Part shown: in pieces, positions 24,869-33,432 of the stretch
Position numbering within the stretch: position 1 is the first letter of the stretch
Layout: every line of letters begins with the position of its first letter
NCBI GenBank assembly: GCA_016715245.1
Contig: JADKAS010000001.1
Span: 248,001-312,000, forward strand
Source of the DNA: Saprospiraceae bacterium
GTDB taxonomy: Bacteria; Bacteroidota; Bacteroidia; Chitinophagales; Saprospiraceae
Direction: 5' to 3'
Length of the DNA stretch: 64,000 bases
Program-made: the position numbers and the translations under genes
Notes under the pieces: generated by a model
Databases searched by the model: none
What the model was told of the DNA's origin: nothing
Seen by the model: the letters and a program-made list of their open reading frames with translations, nothing else

Positions 24869-27556
24869 TTAGTTGAAAGAAATTGTAACTCCCAGATTAA
24901 AAGTCCTGCCCAATTGGGAAATATCATTACCCAAGACCGCATTTGTAGTGGCAGCATTGGGAACCTGATAATAAAACTGACGGTACTTTACATTTTTCCG
25001 GTTTAAAACATTAAAACATGAAATTTCAAATTTGCTTTGCCATTTTTTCATAATATTAAATGTAATTCCCATAGCTACATCCCATCTCAAATAATCAGGT
25101 AATCTGTCCTGATATTCTCCGGTTTCAATATCCGCTATGTTGATTTGTTCTTTTGATTCCAAAATTTGATTAACATTGGTGTAGGGTCTTCCTGATGCAT
25201 ATATCAGAGCACTTTGTCCGTATATATTTTTATAATGGTAACCCTGAATTATTTTGGCTTGATGTCTGCTGTCTTCAATCGATGGAAAATACTGATTATT
25301 AAATAGTTTTTCAAAACGATTTTCAGAATAGGACAGACTGTATTGGTAACTCTGATACCAGTTATTTTTAGAATAATTGATTCCGAAATCAAAACCGTAA
25401 TATCTTCCTTCACCCCTAAAAAGGGTGTAGTCATTAATGGATAATTGGATATTTCTGTCTATTAAACTTGCAATGTTTCTGCTTAAAAAGAGGTTTCCCA
25501 TAGTTTTTCTGAAATATACTTCTCCTAATACCGTAAGGTTGCCAAAATTGAATTCAGCAAGAGAAAAAGTATTCAAAGAAGTTGAAACAGGGATAGATGT
25601 TTCATTCGCCAGCACAAAAAAAGTAGACCTCTGACCGAAAAAATTTTCAAATTCAAGGGTCCTGATAGCTTGATTGTATTTGGAAATTCCTATCTGCCAT
25701 TTCCATTTTGAATGTATATATTCAAGTGATACCTGAGGAAGTACCCAAACATTTTTAAATCCTGGCAAGTAACTGAGCCTGATGTCCGTATTAACGCTCC
25801 AGTTTTTTTGAATTTGCCAATTTTTACCTGTAAACGAGGACAACACATATACCTTTCGATTTACCTCAAATATGGGTGTTTCAGATTCCTGAAAAAAGAA
25901 AATGTTGTTGTGGTGTACTATCTCAATACCACCCGTCAGCGGGAATTTTTTCTTTTGAGACCATTTTAATTTAAGTCCATTATCATGGATCTTGTTTTCA
26001 TTTCTGGTTTCAAGTGTGTCAAATCTTTTGATATTTTGGTTGATTCTTGAAACCTGATAGGACAAAAGGGCATTTTCGTAAAACCGGGTTGTATAATATT
26101 GCGCTTCAAAGATACATTTGTCTTTTTCATATTCATAAAAAATGGTTCCTGCCACATTGTTCCATTTTTTAGTTTGCTGCTGTTTTTCCGTGATCATAAA
26201 TAACCGGCTTCGAAAACTGGTAAAATACCGGTTATCCATATTGTCATTGCTCAAAAATCCATTTATGGTTATTTTGTGTTTTTTCCAACCAAACCATGTT
26301 TTAAACTGACTGTCATAAAAATTAAAGGCAGGTTGATTGTTGATAATATTTTTTGGCATTCGTCCCTGTGGTGTGTCATTCAGCAAGGAGTTTCTACTTG
26401 AAAAATCTGTCAGAGATGCATTAAGACCAGAATTGAGACTTTTACGAAAACCAAACTGTACTCCCCAATTTTTTGTAATATAACCTTTTGCAGCGATAGA
26501 GGTGTACAATAAATTTATATTGGATTTCATTTGCCAATCCTTCTTATTCTGAAGGGTATTCAGCCTCAACATACCATTGGTTTTTCCGCCATATTCAACC
26601 GGGATGACATTTTTATAGAGTTCCCATTCTTCGTAATAATCACCATTTACCGCACTGTAAATCCCTAATAAATGGTCCAGTTTATACACCGGGACTTTAT
26701 CCAATATCAACAAGGTGGCTTCTTCTGCAGCTCCCCGAATTTTGATTCCTGTACTTCTGTCGTTGTGCGCCTGTACACCAGCCATAAATTGTGTTTGCCG
26801 GAGGGGGTCATTTCCATGTACGGACAGGCTGTTTTGTATTTTTCCTGATTTTTGACTATGCAACCTGCCATTAGAAGGAAAAAATAAAAATGAATTTTTT
26901 TTCCCTAGAAGGGTTATCGGTGGAAGTTTGTTTTCCTGAAGCGTTAAAAAAACCGGAATGGTTACTGAATCTCCAGGGACAGAAATGGTAACCGGAGTAT
27001 AATTAAAACTGTATATGTGTAGTTGTTTGTCAAAATTATCTTTTGAGACTTGTAAACCACACCAACCGGTACCATCCGTATATTCTGCAAATTCCAGATT
27101 TTTTGTATAGACTAAAATATTCGGAATGGGTAGACCGCTGTCTTTTTCCTTGATGATGATTTGTATCCATAATTTCTTGTCACCTTCGAATTGAGGAATG
27201 GGTCTGATTAATATATCTTTTTTGTTTATAAAAATGAAATCAAGCTGCAGATGAAAAAATATCTTTTTGAATAAAAATTCAGTATTTTCGGCATCAACGC
27301 CTAATTTTTCAGTAGTGGGATAGTCTGCAATTTCCGAGGGATACGAAACACGGACGTTGTATTTGTTTTCAAGCAATTCAAAAACTTCTCTGAATGTCGT
27401 TCCTCTTGAAATCGATACAGAAATAGATTTATTCTGCGCATATGTGACCTTTCCAACAAGAAATAAACAGAGCCACAGATAGAATACAAATAAATTTTTT
27501 ATTTTGTAATGAAGACTTTTTTGTCCTGTATTTTGAAATGTAATCCTAATGGCCAC
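24869..27556 (-). CDS. TonB-dependent outer-membrane receptor with N-terminal STN domain
   Basis: An 895-residue receptor. After a signal sequence (about residues 20-41) it has an STN signalling domain (about 43-115), a carboxypeptidase-like beta domain (about 125-205), a plug (about 225-340, with I-R-G-A-A-E-E-A-T-L-L-I-L-D) and a beta-barrel to the terminal phenylalanine-containing strand (L-G-V-T-I-S-F-N). It takes up a ligand, probably a siderophore or other iron source, using TonB energy. The STN domain talks to FecR. Its start lies inside the fecR gene (58-bp overlap), fixing them as one operon. The ligand is not identifiable. Confidence 0.9.
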   Translation of the reverse strand: MAIRITFQNTGQKSLHYKIKNLFVFYLWLCLFLVGKVTYAQNKSISVSISRGTTFREVFELLENKYNVRVSYPSEIADYPTTEKLGVDAENTEFLFKKIFFHLQLDFIFINKKDILIRPIPQFEGDKKLWIQIIIKEKDSGLPIPNILVYTKNLEFAEYTDGTGWCGLQVSKDNFDKQLHIYSFNYTPVTISVPGDSVTIPVFLTLQENKLPPITLLGKKNSFLFFPSNGRLHSQKSGKIQNSLSVHGNDPLRQTQFMAGVQAHNDRSTGIKIRGAAEEATLLILDKVPVYKLDHLLGIYSAVNGDYYEEWELYKNVIPVEYGGKTNGMLRLNTLQNKKDWQMKSNINLLYTSIAAKGYITKNWGVQFGFRKSLNSGLNASLTDFSSRNSLLNDTPQGRMPKNIINNQPAFNFYDSQFKTWFGWKKHKITINGFLSNDNMDNRYFTSFRSRLFMITEKQQQTKKWNNVAGTIFYEYEKDKCIFEAQYYTTRFYENALLSYQVSRINQNIKRFDTLETRNENKIHDNGLKLKWSQKKKFPLTGGIEIVHHNNIFFFQESETPIFEVNRKVYVLSSFTGKNWQIQKNWSVNTDIRLSYLPGFKNVWVLPQVSLEYIHSKWKWQIGISKYNQAIRTLEFENFFGQRSTFFVLANETSIPVSTSLNTFSLAEFNFGNLTVLGEVYFRKTMGNLFLSRNIASLIDRNIQLSINDYTLFRGEGRYYGFDFGINYSKNNWYQSYQYSLSYSENRFEKLFNNQYFPSIEDSRHQAKIIQGYHYKNIYGQSALIYASGRPYTNVNQILESKEQINIADIETGEYQDRLPDYLRWDVAMGITFNIMKKWQSKFEISCFNVLNRKNVKYRQFYYQVPNAATTNAVLGNDISQLGRTFNLGVTISFN

Positions 27557-28455
27557 GTTATCGTTTGAAGTGCTGAATCTAAATCGTTAATGGGAACTTT
27601 TGCTGTTATTTTAAGGTTTTGACACGTTGTTTCCACTTCTATTTTAGGATCAAAATATTTTTGAAGTTTGTTGATGACTTCCTGAAGTTCAACGTTTTCA
27701 AAATGCTCTCTTCCTTCCATCCATTCAGGAGAATTCTGTTTTTTTACATCAAAAAGTAAAAATTCTCTGGATTTTTTCATAATCACACCTTTACCTGGTG
27801 TTAGAATTACCGATTTCAATTCAGAAATGTTGGTAACGGATACTTTTCCTGTGTAACATTTTACGTCTAATTTATCATTTGAATGGTCTACATTAAATGA
27901 TGTACCTAAAACGGCTACATTTCCCATAGTTGTATTTACGGTAAAAGTACTTCCTTTTTGAACTTTAAAAAAAGCCTCTCCGGATAAGGATACTTTTCTT
28001 GAAAAAACCCATAGGAACTTATTATAACGGAGGGAAGCACTGGCGTTTAAGGAAACTTTTGAATTGTCTGGTAAATCTATGGTTAAAGAATCACCAATTC
28101 CGGTATTAATATTTTTATTACCCCCAAAATAAACCAATGAAACCAGTAATAAAATAAAGGAAGCTGCATACGCCATCCAGCGTCGAACAGAAATGATTCT
28201 GGTTTCTTTTTGCTCAGAAGGGAAATTATTGATTGTATTTTCTATGCGGTTAAACAACTGGTTTTTAGCCTCATAGACCGCTTTGTCACCTTTTAAAGCA
28301 AGGGCAATACGAATCGCCTTATTGATGGTGTCGTGGCTATCTGGTTGATTGTCAATAAATTGAGACCAATATTCATCGTGTTTTTGAAAATCACTGTGAA
28401 CCCATTCAATAAAACGGTGATCATCTAAAAAGGTTTGTAAAAGTTCATTATTCAT
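27499..28455 (-). CDS. FecR-family anti-sigma factor
   Basis: A 318-residue FecR-like regulator: cytoplasmic N-terminus, one membrane helix at about residues 89-108, a periplasmic FecR domain at about 115-210 (V-S-L-N-A-S-A-S-L-R-Y-N and G-E-A-F-F-K-V) and a C-terminal DUF4974 domain at about 250-317. FecR proteins hold or activate an ECF sigma factor after a signal from the STN domain of the partner receptor, here the next gene. The sigma gene is usually adjacent, but none is present upstream (the next gene is a DUF3467 protein), so the sigma partner must be encoded elsewhere or be lost. Confidence 0.9.
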   Translation of the reverse strand: MNNELLQTFLDDHRFIEWVHSDFQKHDEYWSQFIDNQPDSHDTINKAIRIALALKGDKAVYEAKNQLFNRIENTINNFPSEQKETRIISVRRWMAYAASFILLLVSLVYFGGNKNINTGIGDSLTIDLPDNSKVSLNASASLRYNKFLWVFSRKVSLSGEAFFKVQKGSTFTVNTTMGNVAVLGTSFNVDHSNDKLDVKCYTGKVSVTNISELKSVILTPGKGVIMKKSREFLLFDVKKQNSPEWMEGREHFENVELQEVINKLQKYFDPKIEVETTCQNLKITAKVPINDLDSALQTITWPLGLHFKIQDKKVFITK

Positions 28456-28524
28456 ATAAAAGGATAACTGTTCTACTTCATAAGATAATCACACGATTTT
28501 TGTACTCATTTTTTTTTGAATAAA

Positions 28525-28845
28525 TTATGCCTGTGCAGTGGGAGTGAAGTTCATTGGTGGCATATGCATTCCGGCTTCAGGATCTTCAATGTTGCCAAAT
28601 TGTGCTTCATATCTTTTTACATTATCCATTAACGCTTTAAGTAATCTTTTTGCATGTGGCGGACTCAGAATAATTCTTGATTTTACTTTTGCTTTAGGTA
28701 CATTTGGTACCAATCGGACAAAATCCAGCACGAATTCTGACGGTGAATGGGAAATGATGGCAAGATTTGAATAAATCCCTTCTGAGATTTCTTCTGATAA
28801 TTCAATATTAATCTGGTTGTTATTGGATTTTGTTTCTTCACTCAT
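28525..28845 (-). CDS. DUF3467 domain-containing protein
   Basis: A 106-residue soluble protein; most of it is the DUF3467 domain, marked by I-N-I-E-L-S-E-E, A-I-I-S-H-S-P-S-E-F-V-L-D-F and I-L-S-P-P-H-A-K-R-L-L-K-A-L. The family is common in Bacteroidota and of unknown function. The C-terminal tail is methionine- and proline-rich. It is separated from fecR by 70 bp and may be transcribed with it. Confidence 0.85.
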   Translation of the reverse strand: MSEETKSNNNQINIELSEEISEGIYSNLAIISHSPSEFVLDFVRLVPNVPKAKVKSRIILSPPHAKRLLKALMDNVKRYEAQFGNIEDPEAGMHMPPMNFTPTAQA

Positions 28846-28957
28846 GATTATTCAGTTTTATATAACTATAGAAAACATTAAAAAAATTGATTTGTTTAAA
28901 CCTCTTTATTTTGAATGATTAATGTCATCGCATTAGTTTAAACCAAAAATAAGTATT

Positions 28958-29077
28958 AGAAATGAACTACATGGAAATCTGACTGCATATTTGAAATTGC
29001 CCGGTCTCGTCCTAAAAACGAGACCAACTATTTTGTCATATTTCCATTCGGATAAAATCTAATACGGAATTTGGGTT
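28958..29077. repeat. Dispersed non-coding repeat, copy A
   Basis: A ~120-bp sequence that recurs at 33244-33374. The outer parts are well kept (AGAAATGAACTACA, ATCTGAC-GCATATTT on the left; CCAACTATTTT-TCATATT, GCGGAATTTGGGTT-like on the right) while the middle differs. Here the middle is a hairpin, GGTCTCGT-CCTAAA-AACGAGACC. It lies in the divergent gap between the DUF3467 gene and the S41 protease gene. No ORF and no terminal inverted repeat is seen. Confidence 0.65.
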
Positions 29078-29142
29078 ACATTCAAATATAGTACTATTTT
29101 TTGACAGAATTTTTTTTTCTCAAATTTTGGCAAGGAATTGGA

Positions 29143-29150
29143 TACCTTTA
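29143..29150 (+). promoter_or_regulatory. -7-like element TACCTTTA for the S41 protease gene
   Basis: One mismatch to TAnnTTTG, 40 bp before the GTG at 29190. Its position inside the longer open frame argues for the downstream start. Confidence 0.4.
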
Positions 29151-29189
29151 TATTGTTTACTTTGTATTTTAAAACGCTTAAGCATTAAC

Positions 29190-30797
29190 GTGACGATTGA
29201 ACCTAATCAAAAGTATAATATTATTCAACCGCTGTTACTGGCCTGTGTAATGGCTATCGGTATTATGATAGGCTTTAAAATCAAGGGCAACAACCAAAGA
29301 TATGCGCTTATTGAAAAATGGGATGCGTCAGAAGGAATCAGGCAGACCGGCAGGGTAGAAGAACTTCTGCGGTTTATTGAAAGTAAATACGTGGACAGTA
29401 TTGATACCGACACTATACTTGATGACGCTATTTTTGCCCTTATTGATAATCTGGATCCTCATTCTGAATACCTTACTCCTGTTGAAGTGGAGGATGTAAA
29501 TAATCAGATGGAAGGTCATTTTAAAGGCATCGGCGTAGAGACCATTATGATTAAAGATACAGCTACAATTTATAAAGTTTTACAACATTCCCCTGCAAAA
29601 AAAGCCGGACTTTTATCAGGAGATAAAATTCTTAAGGTAGACGGTGTTGATGTTGCCGGTGTCTTAAAACCATTTTCCGAAATACGAACTCTGATGAAGA
29701 AGTCAGATGATAAAATAGGTCTGCAAATCAAAAGAGGGAAGAAAATAATGAGTTTATCCGCAATATCAGAAGAAATAATTGTTCCCACCATTTCCAGTGC
29801 CTATAATGTAAATGATAGTGTCATCTATATTAAAATCGATCGTTTTGGCAACAATACCTATCAGCATTTTATGGACAAAGTTGAGTCGCTGGTTGGAAAA
29901 TCCGGTTATAAAGATGTGATGATTGATGTTCGGGGAAATCCCGGTGGATTTTTACCGGAAGCAACCAACATATTATGTCAGATATTTGAAGAAAAAAATA
30001 AAATTTTAGTGACAACCAAGGGTAAATCCGAAAAAAAATATGAATACAAATCAACAGGAAAACGATTTTTTAACATCAGAAAGGTAGTTGTCCTGGTTGA
30101 TGAAAATTCTGCTTCTGCTTCCGAAATTCTGGCAGGCGCTATTCAGGATTGGGACAGAGGAGTGGTAGTAGGTCGAAGAACGTATGGAAAAGGATTGGTG
30201 CAGGAACAATACGACCTCTCAAACGGTGGTGCTATTCGGCTTACCATAGCAAAATATTTTACACCTTCAGGAAGAAGCATACAAAGAAACTATGACGACA
30301 AATCAAAGTATGATGACGACTACAACAACCGGGTGGTAAACGGGGAGTACTTTGACAACACGCCTCCGAAAAAAGAAAAGTCGAATCAAACATTTCAATC
30401 TTTGATTAAAAAAAGAAGGCTTGAATCAGGCGGAGGAATTCATCCTGATGTTTTTGTTCCATTGGATTCCATGTTTTTTCACGAAAAATATCCGGAAATA
30501 GAGACGGATCTTATAGAATTTTATCTTCAAAATACTCAATCCCCTTCTTTTAAAAACATTCAGACTTTTGATCAGATTAAATCTTTCAACCTAAAGGAAG
30601 ATGTATATAATTTATTTCTGAAAAATGCGAACGCCAGTCTTACAAAACAGGAAGAAGAAAAATTTTTTCCGATTGCTGAAAAATTTTTACGACTCATCAT
30701 TGCCAACATTAAATTGACAGATGAACAATCTGTTCAGATTGACAACACATTTGATGAAACGTATAAAGCAGGAATCGAACAATTTTCGAAAAAGTAA
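29190..30797 (+). CDS. S41-family C-terminal processing protease
   Basis: A 535-residue periplasmic serine protease of the CtpA/Prc type. An N-terminal membrane anchor (about 12-27) is followed by a leading helical region, a PDZ domain at about 90-170 (F-K-G-I-G-V-E, K-A-G-L-L-S-G-D-K-I-L-K-V-D) and the S41 catalytic core at about 190-380. The nucleophile is in N-S-A-S-A-S-E-I-L-A-G and the general-base lysine in T-Y-G-K-G-L-V-Q. The C-terminal ~150 residues are variable. The frame is open from a TTG at 29127, but a GTG at 29190 behind a -7-like element fits better. It degrades or trims envelope proteins. Confidence 0.92.
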   Translation: MTIEPNQKYNIIQPLLLACVMAIGIMIGFKIKGNNQRYALIEKWDASEGIRQTGRVEELLRFIESKYVDSIDTDTILDDAIFALIDNLDPHSEYLTPVEVEDVNNQMEGHFKGIGVETIMIKDTATIYKVLQHSPAKKAGLLSGDKILKVDGVDVAGVLKPFSEIRTLMKKSDDKIGLQIKRGKKIMSLSAISEEIIVPTISSAYNVNDSVIYIKIDRFGNNTYQHFMDKVESLVGKSGYKDVMIDVRGNPGGFLPEATNILCQIFEEKNKILVTTKGKSEKKYEYKSTGKRFFNIRKVVVLVDENSASASEILAGAIQDWDRGVVVGRRTYGKGLVQEQYDLSNGGAIRLTIAKYFTPSGRSIQRNYDDKSKYDDDYNNRVVNGEYFDNTPPKKEKSNQTFQSLIKKRRLESGGGIHPDVFVPLDSMFFHEKYPEIETDLIEFYLQNTQSPSFKNIQTFDQIKSFNLKEDVYNLFLKNANASLTKQEEEKFFPIAEKFLRLIIANIKLTDEQSVQIDNTFDETYKAGIEQFSKK

Positions 30798-30809
30798 AAA
30801 ATCGAATAT

Positions 30810-31247
30810 TTACCTTAATCTGTCCATGGATTCGACCAACTGTTTGTCCTTTTTGATATACATTAATGACAAAACAGAAAAAAGAAGTATAGCGCCAAGA
30901 ATGTATAGACCCGGGCCATCATTGATTTGCGCAGATTGTATCATGGCCGTTCCCTCATTATAAATGAGTAAAAAGGCAAGAAGAGGAAGAAGGATAGAAA
31001 AAATAATTAAAACATTGTTTAATTTTAACTGAAGTGCCCTGTTGGAATACAGAAAAATCAAAGCAAGCGCCAATAAACCGCCTACGGTGGTGAGGATTAA
31101 TAATATAATGTGATCCTGAATAGTATACATATTGTCCTTCATTAAATCAGGAATACTTGTATCTGAAGTAGCAAAAGGAAACTTAAATAAACTAAAAAAT
31201 CCGGCGCTGGTGAGTAGTAAAAAGAGACTCTGAATTCGTTGTATCAT
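30810..31247 (-). CDS. DUF4293 family membrane protein
   Basis: A 145-residue protein with four membrane helices (about 7-23, 48-68, 77-98, 112-130), starting with the family-typical M-I-Q-R-I-Q-S-L-F-L-L-L and ending in a short basic tail. DUF4293 is a Bacteroidota-specific family of unknown function, often next to general housekeeping genes. Here it is convergent with the S41 protease (12-bp gap) and divergent from the FAD oxidoreductase. Confidence 0.85.
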   Translation of the reverse strand: MIQRIQSLFLLLTSAGFFSLFKFPFATSDTSIPDLMKDNMYTIQDHIILLILTTVGGLLALALIFLYSNRALQLKLNNVLIIFSILLPLLAFLLIYNEGTAMIQSAQINDGPGLYILGAILLFSVLSLMYIKKDKQLVESMDRLR

Positions 31248-31284
31248 ATTTTTATATTGAAAATAATTTTAATTAATTTTGGTT

Positions 31285-31292
31285 TATCTTTG
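31285..31292 (+). promoter_or_regulatory. -7 element TATCTTTG for the FAD oxidoreductase gene
   Basis: Exact TAnnTTTG match, 38 bp before the start codon at 31331. Confidence 0.55.
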
Positions 31293-31330
31293 TCGACAAA
31301 AAGTTCATACAACAAAGTGGGCACAAGATA

Positions 31331-32461
31331 ATGAATTTAAGTTTTTGGGAAAAAGAATTGTTGGTAGAAAAGTTTGATGTTACCATCCTCGGGGCCGGCA
31401 TAACAGGCATAAGTACAGCTATTTCTCTTGTTGAAAAAAATCCCGGTATCAGGGTCTGTGTTGTGGAAAGGTCGGGTTTCAGTCTTGGTGCAAGTACCAA
31501 AAATGCGGGTTTTTCCTGCTTTGGCTCACCTACGGAAATTTTGAAAGATATACAAAAGATGGGTGAAGGGCAGACATATGACATTATTAAAATGAGGTGG
31601 GATGGTCTGCAAATGTTAAAAAAGAGAGTAAACCTCACCCAAATGAAATATAATGATTGCGGAGGATACGAAATTTTTATGAAAAACGATCCCAATTTTG
31701 ATGAAGTAAAAGAAAAACTGGGCTGGATCAATACATTTGTTGGAGATATAACGAAGCATGAAAATACGTATAAGACAGGTCGTAATTCAACGTTGGCAGC
31801 ATTTCATAAAGAATATATATTTAACTCTCTGGAAGGTTGTCTACAGCCTGTTTTGATGATGCAACAACTTCATCATACAGCGCAGGCACTTGGAGTAAAA
31901 TTGATTTCTAATGCCAATGTCAGTCACATTGATCAGGTTAATAAAGATTTGGTTTTGGATTCAGGTGATTTGATTCCTTATCATATTCTGTGTATTTGTA
32001 CCAATGGATTTACAGGACGATTACTGCCGGAAATAAAAGTGGTTCCCGCAAGAAATCAGGTTTTAATGACAAAACCATTATCAAATATTCCATTTTCGGG
32101 ATGTTACCATTTTGATAAAGGTTATTATTATTTCAGAAACTATGAAAACAGGATTTTACTGGGGGGAGCCAGAAATTTTGATCCTGAATCAGAAAGTACG
32201 GACCAATTTGGATTAACGGAAAATATTCAACAAGTGTTGCTTCAGTTTTTGGACAAAATATACCCTGGTGCTCATAACCACGTTGATAGCTGGTGGAGTG
32301 GGATTTTAGGTGTAGGAGAAGAAAAAACACCGATCGTACAATGGATTTCTGACCATATCATTTGCGGCGTCAGGTTGGGAGGTATGGGCGTTGCCATAGG
32401 GTCATATCTGGGAGAAAACCTGGCAAACGAGATATTGTTTAGGTCTGGACGTAAAGAATAA
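31331..32461 (+). CDS. FAD-dependent oxidoreductase, DadA/GlcD-like (DAO family)
   Basis: A 376-residue flavoprotein of the D-amino-acid oxidase-like family. The dinucleotide-binding motif V-T-I-L-G-A-G-I-T-G-I-S-T-A lies at about residues 17-30, followed by V-V-E-R. The closing FAD contact R-L-G-G-M-G-V-A-I-G lies near the C-terminus. The substrate is probably an amine or amino acid, but it cannot be fixed from sequence. The last 23 bp overlap the 3' end of the repaired rsmG on the opposite strand. Confidence 0.87.
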   Translation: MNLSFWEKELLVEKFDVTILGAGITGISTAISLVEKNPGIRVCVVERSGFSLGASTKNAGFSCFGSPTEILKDIQKMGEGQTYDIIKMRWDGLQMLKKRVNLTQMKYNDCGGYEIFMKNDPNFDEVKEKLGWINTFVGDITKHENTYKTGRNSTLAAFHKEYIFNSLEGCLQPVLMMQQLHHTAQALGVKLISNANVSHIDQVNKDLVLDSGDLIPYHILCICTNGFTGRLLPEIKVVPARNQVLMTKPLSNIPFSGCYHFDKGYYYFRNYENRILLGGARNFDPESESTDQFGLTENIQQVLLQFLDKIYPGAHNHVDSWWSGILGVGEEKTPIVQWISDHIICGVRLGGMGVAIGSYLGENLANEILFRSGRKE

Positions 32462-33064
32462 ATTTTTCATCAAAATAATCCTCACTGAAATAGGTGTGAA
32501 TCGGAACAACCTCTTTGTATTCATGTTTGGAAATGAGTTTAAGTTCTTCTTTAAGATCTCCTTTTAATGCAATCAACCCATTGGGATAAGAGTTTTTATG
32601 ATTTGAATGTACAATTCTTCTGGACCAAGGAGAATCTTGTCGATTTTTGCCACTGCACGGGTGACCACAAAGTCAAATGTATCTTTGACTTCTTCGGCCC
32701 TTTGAGCTATTCCTTTGGCATTGGACAGTCCCAAATACTGAATGATTTCATTCACAACGAGGATTTTTTTGACGGTTCCGTCTGCCAGTGTAAAAAAAAC
32801 ATCGGGAAATATGATGGCGAGAGGAATCCCTGGGAAACCTCCACCTGTACCCAGATCAAAAATTCGGGATCCTTTTTTAAAATCTATAAACTTTGCAATA
32901 GCAAGGCTGTGCAAAATGTGGTGCAGATATAAATTGTCTATATCCTTTCGTGAGATAACATTGATTTTTTCATTCCATTCTTTGTAAAGATCACCCAACT
33001 GTACAAACTGATCTTTTTGTTTTGCGGTAAGGTCAGGAAAATATTTTTCTATTTCGGTAATCAT
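32439..33064 (-). CDS. rsmG: 16S rRNA (guanine-527-N7)-methyltransferase, frameshifted
   Basis: RsmG/GidB methylates G527 of 16S rRNA. The first 163 residues (33064 down to 32573) hold the SAM motif I-F-D-L-G-T-G-G-G-F-P-G-I-P and stop right after K-T-L-I-P. The other frame then continues as N-G-L-I-A-L-K-G-D-L-K-E-E-L to a stop at 32439, which is the normal C-terminal strand-helix part of RsmG. One base missing in the G-run at 32583-32585 (three G, four expected) explains the break. The repaired protein is 208 residues, the usual family length. The repaired 3' end overlaps the convergent oxidoreductase by 23 bp. Assembly error is more likely than loss, but loss of RsmG is tolerated in bacteria. 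Confidence 0.88.
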
Positions 33065-33243
33065 TTTATGAAAATAAAGGTAAAATTAACATTTTTCAGC
33101 ATTTTTACAAAATATTATACAAATATGTATGTATATTATTATAATGTGTAAATAATTGCCAATTAGAGTTTTTATATATGAATTGAGGGATTATGATGAG
33201 CTGATTTACAGAAGTAATACATTTGTGCTCCAAATTCATCAGC

Positions 33244-33374
33244 AGAAATGAACTACAAGAAAATCTGACGGCATATTTTTCATCGATCTCAGTTTTATGT
33301 CTTCAAATCTCCGAGCAATGCCAACTATTTTATCATATTACCATCCGAATAAAGTCTAATGCGGAATTTGGGTT
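33244..33374. repeat. Dispersed non-coding repeat, copy B
   Basis: Second copy of the repeat at 28958-29077. It keeps AGAAATGAACTACA, AAATCTGAC and CCAACTATTTT on the one side and CATATT, CCAT-CG-ATAAA, TCTAAT and CGGAATTTGGGTT on the other. The middle (about 33270-33320) has no hairpin like copy A. It lies between rsmG and the terminator of the DksA-like gene. A 64-codon plus-strand ORF runs through it but is not credible as a gene. Confidence 0.65.
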
Positions 33375-33377
33375 TAA

Positions 33378-33413
33378 TAAAAAAAAGGCAGTAATCATTT
33401 ACTGCCTTTTTTT
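33378..33413 (-). terminator. Bidirectional terminator after the DksA-like gene
   Basis: Stem GGCAGTAA/TTACTGCC with loop TCAT, flanked by A8 on the left and T7 on the right, so it works on either strand. It lies 20 bp after the stop of the minus-strand DksA-like gene. Confidence 0.85.
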
Positions 33414-33432
33414 ATGAATGGAAAATGGTTCA

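Noticed and set aside
33223..33417. A 64-codon plus-strand frame across dispersed repeat B and the terminator
   Set aside because: It runs through a non-coding repeat and a terminator stem; copy A of the repeat has no matching frame.
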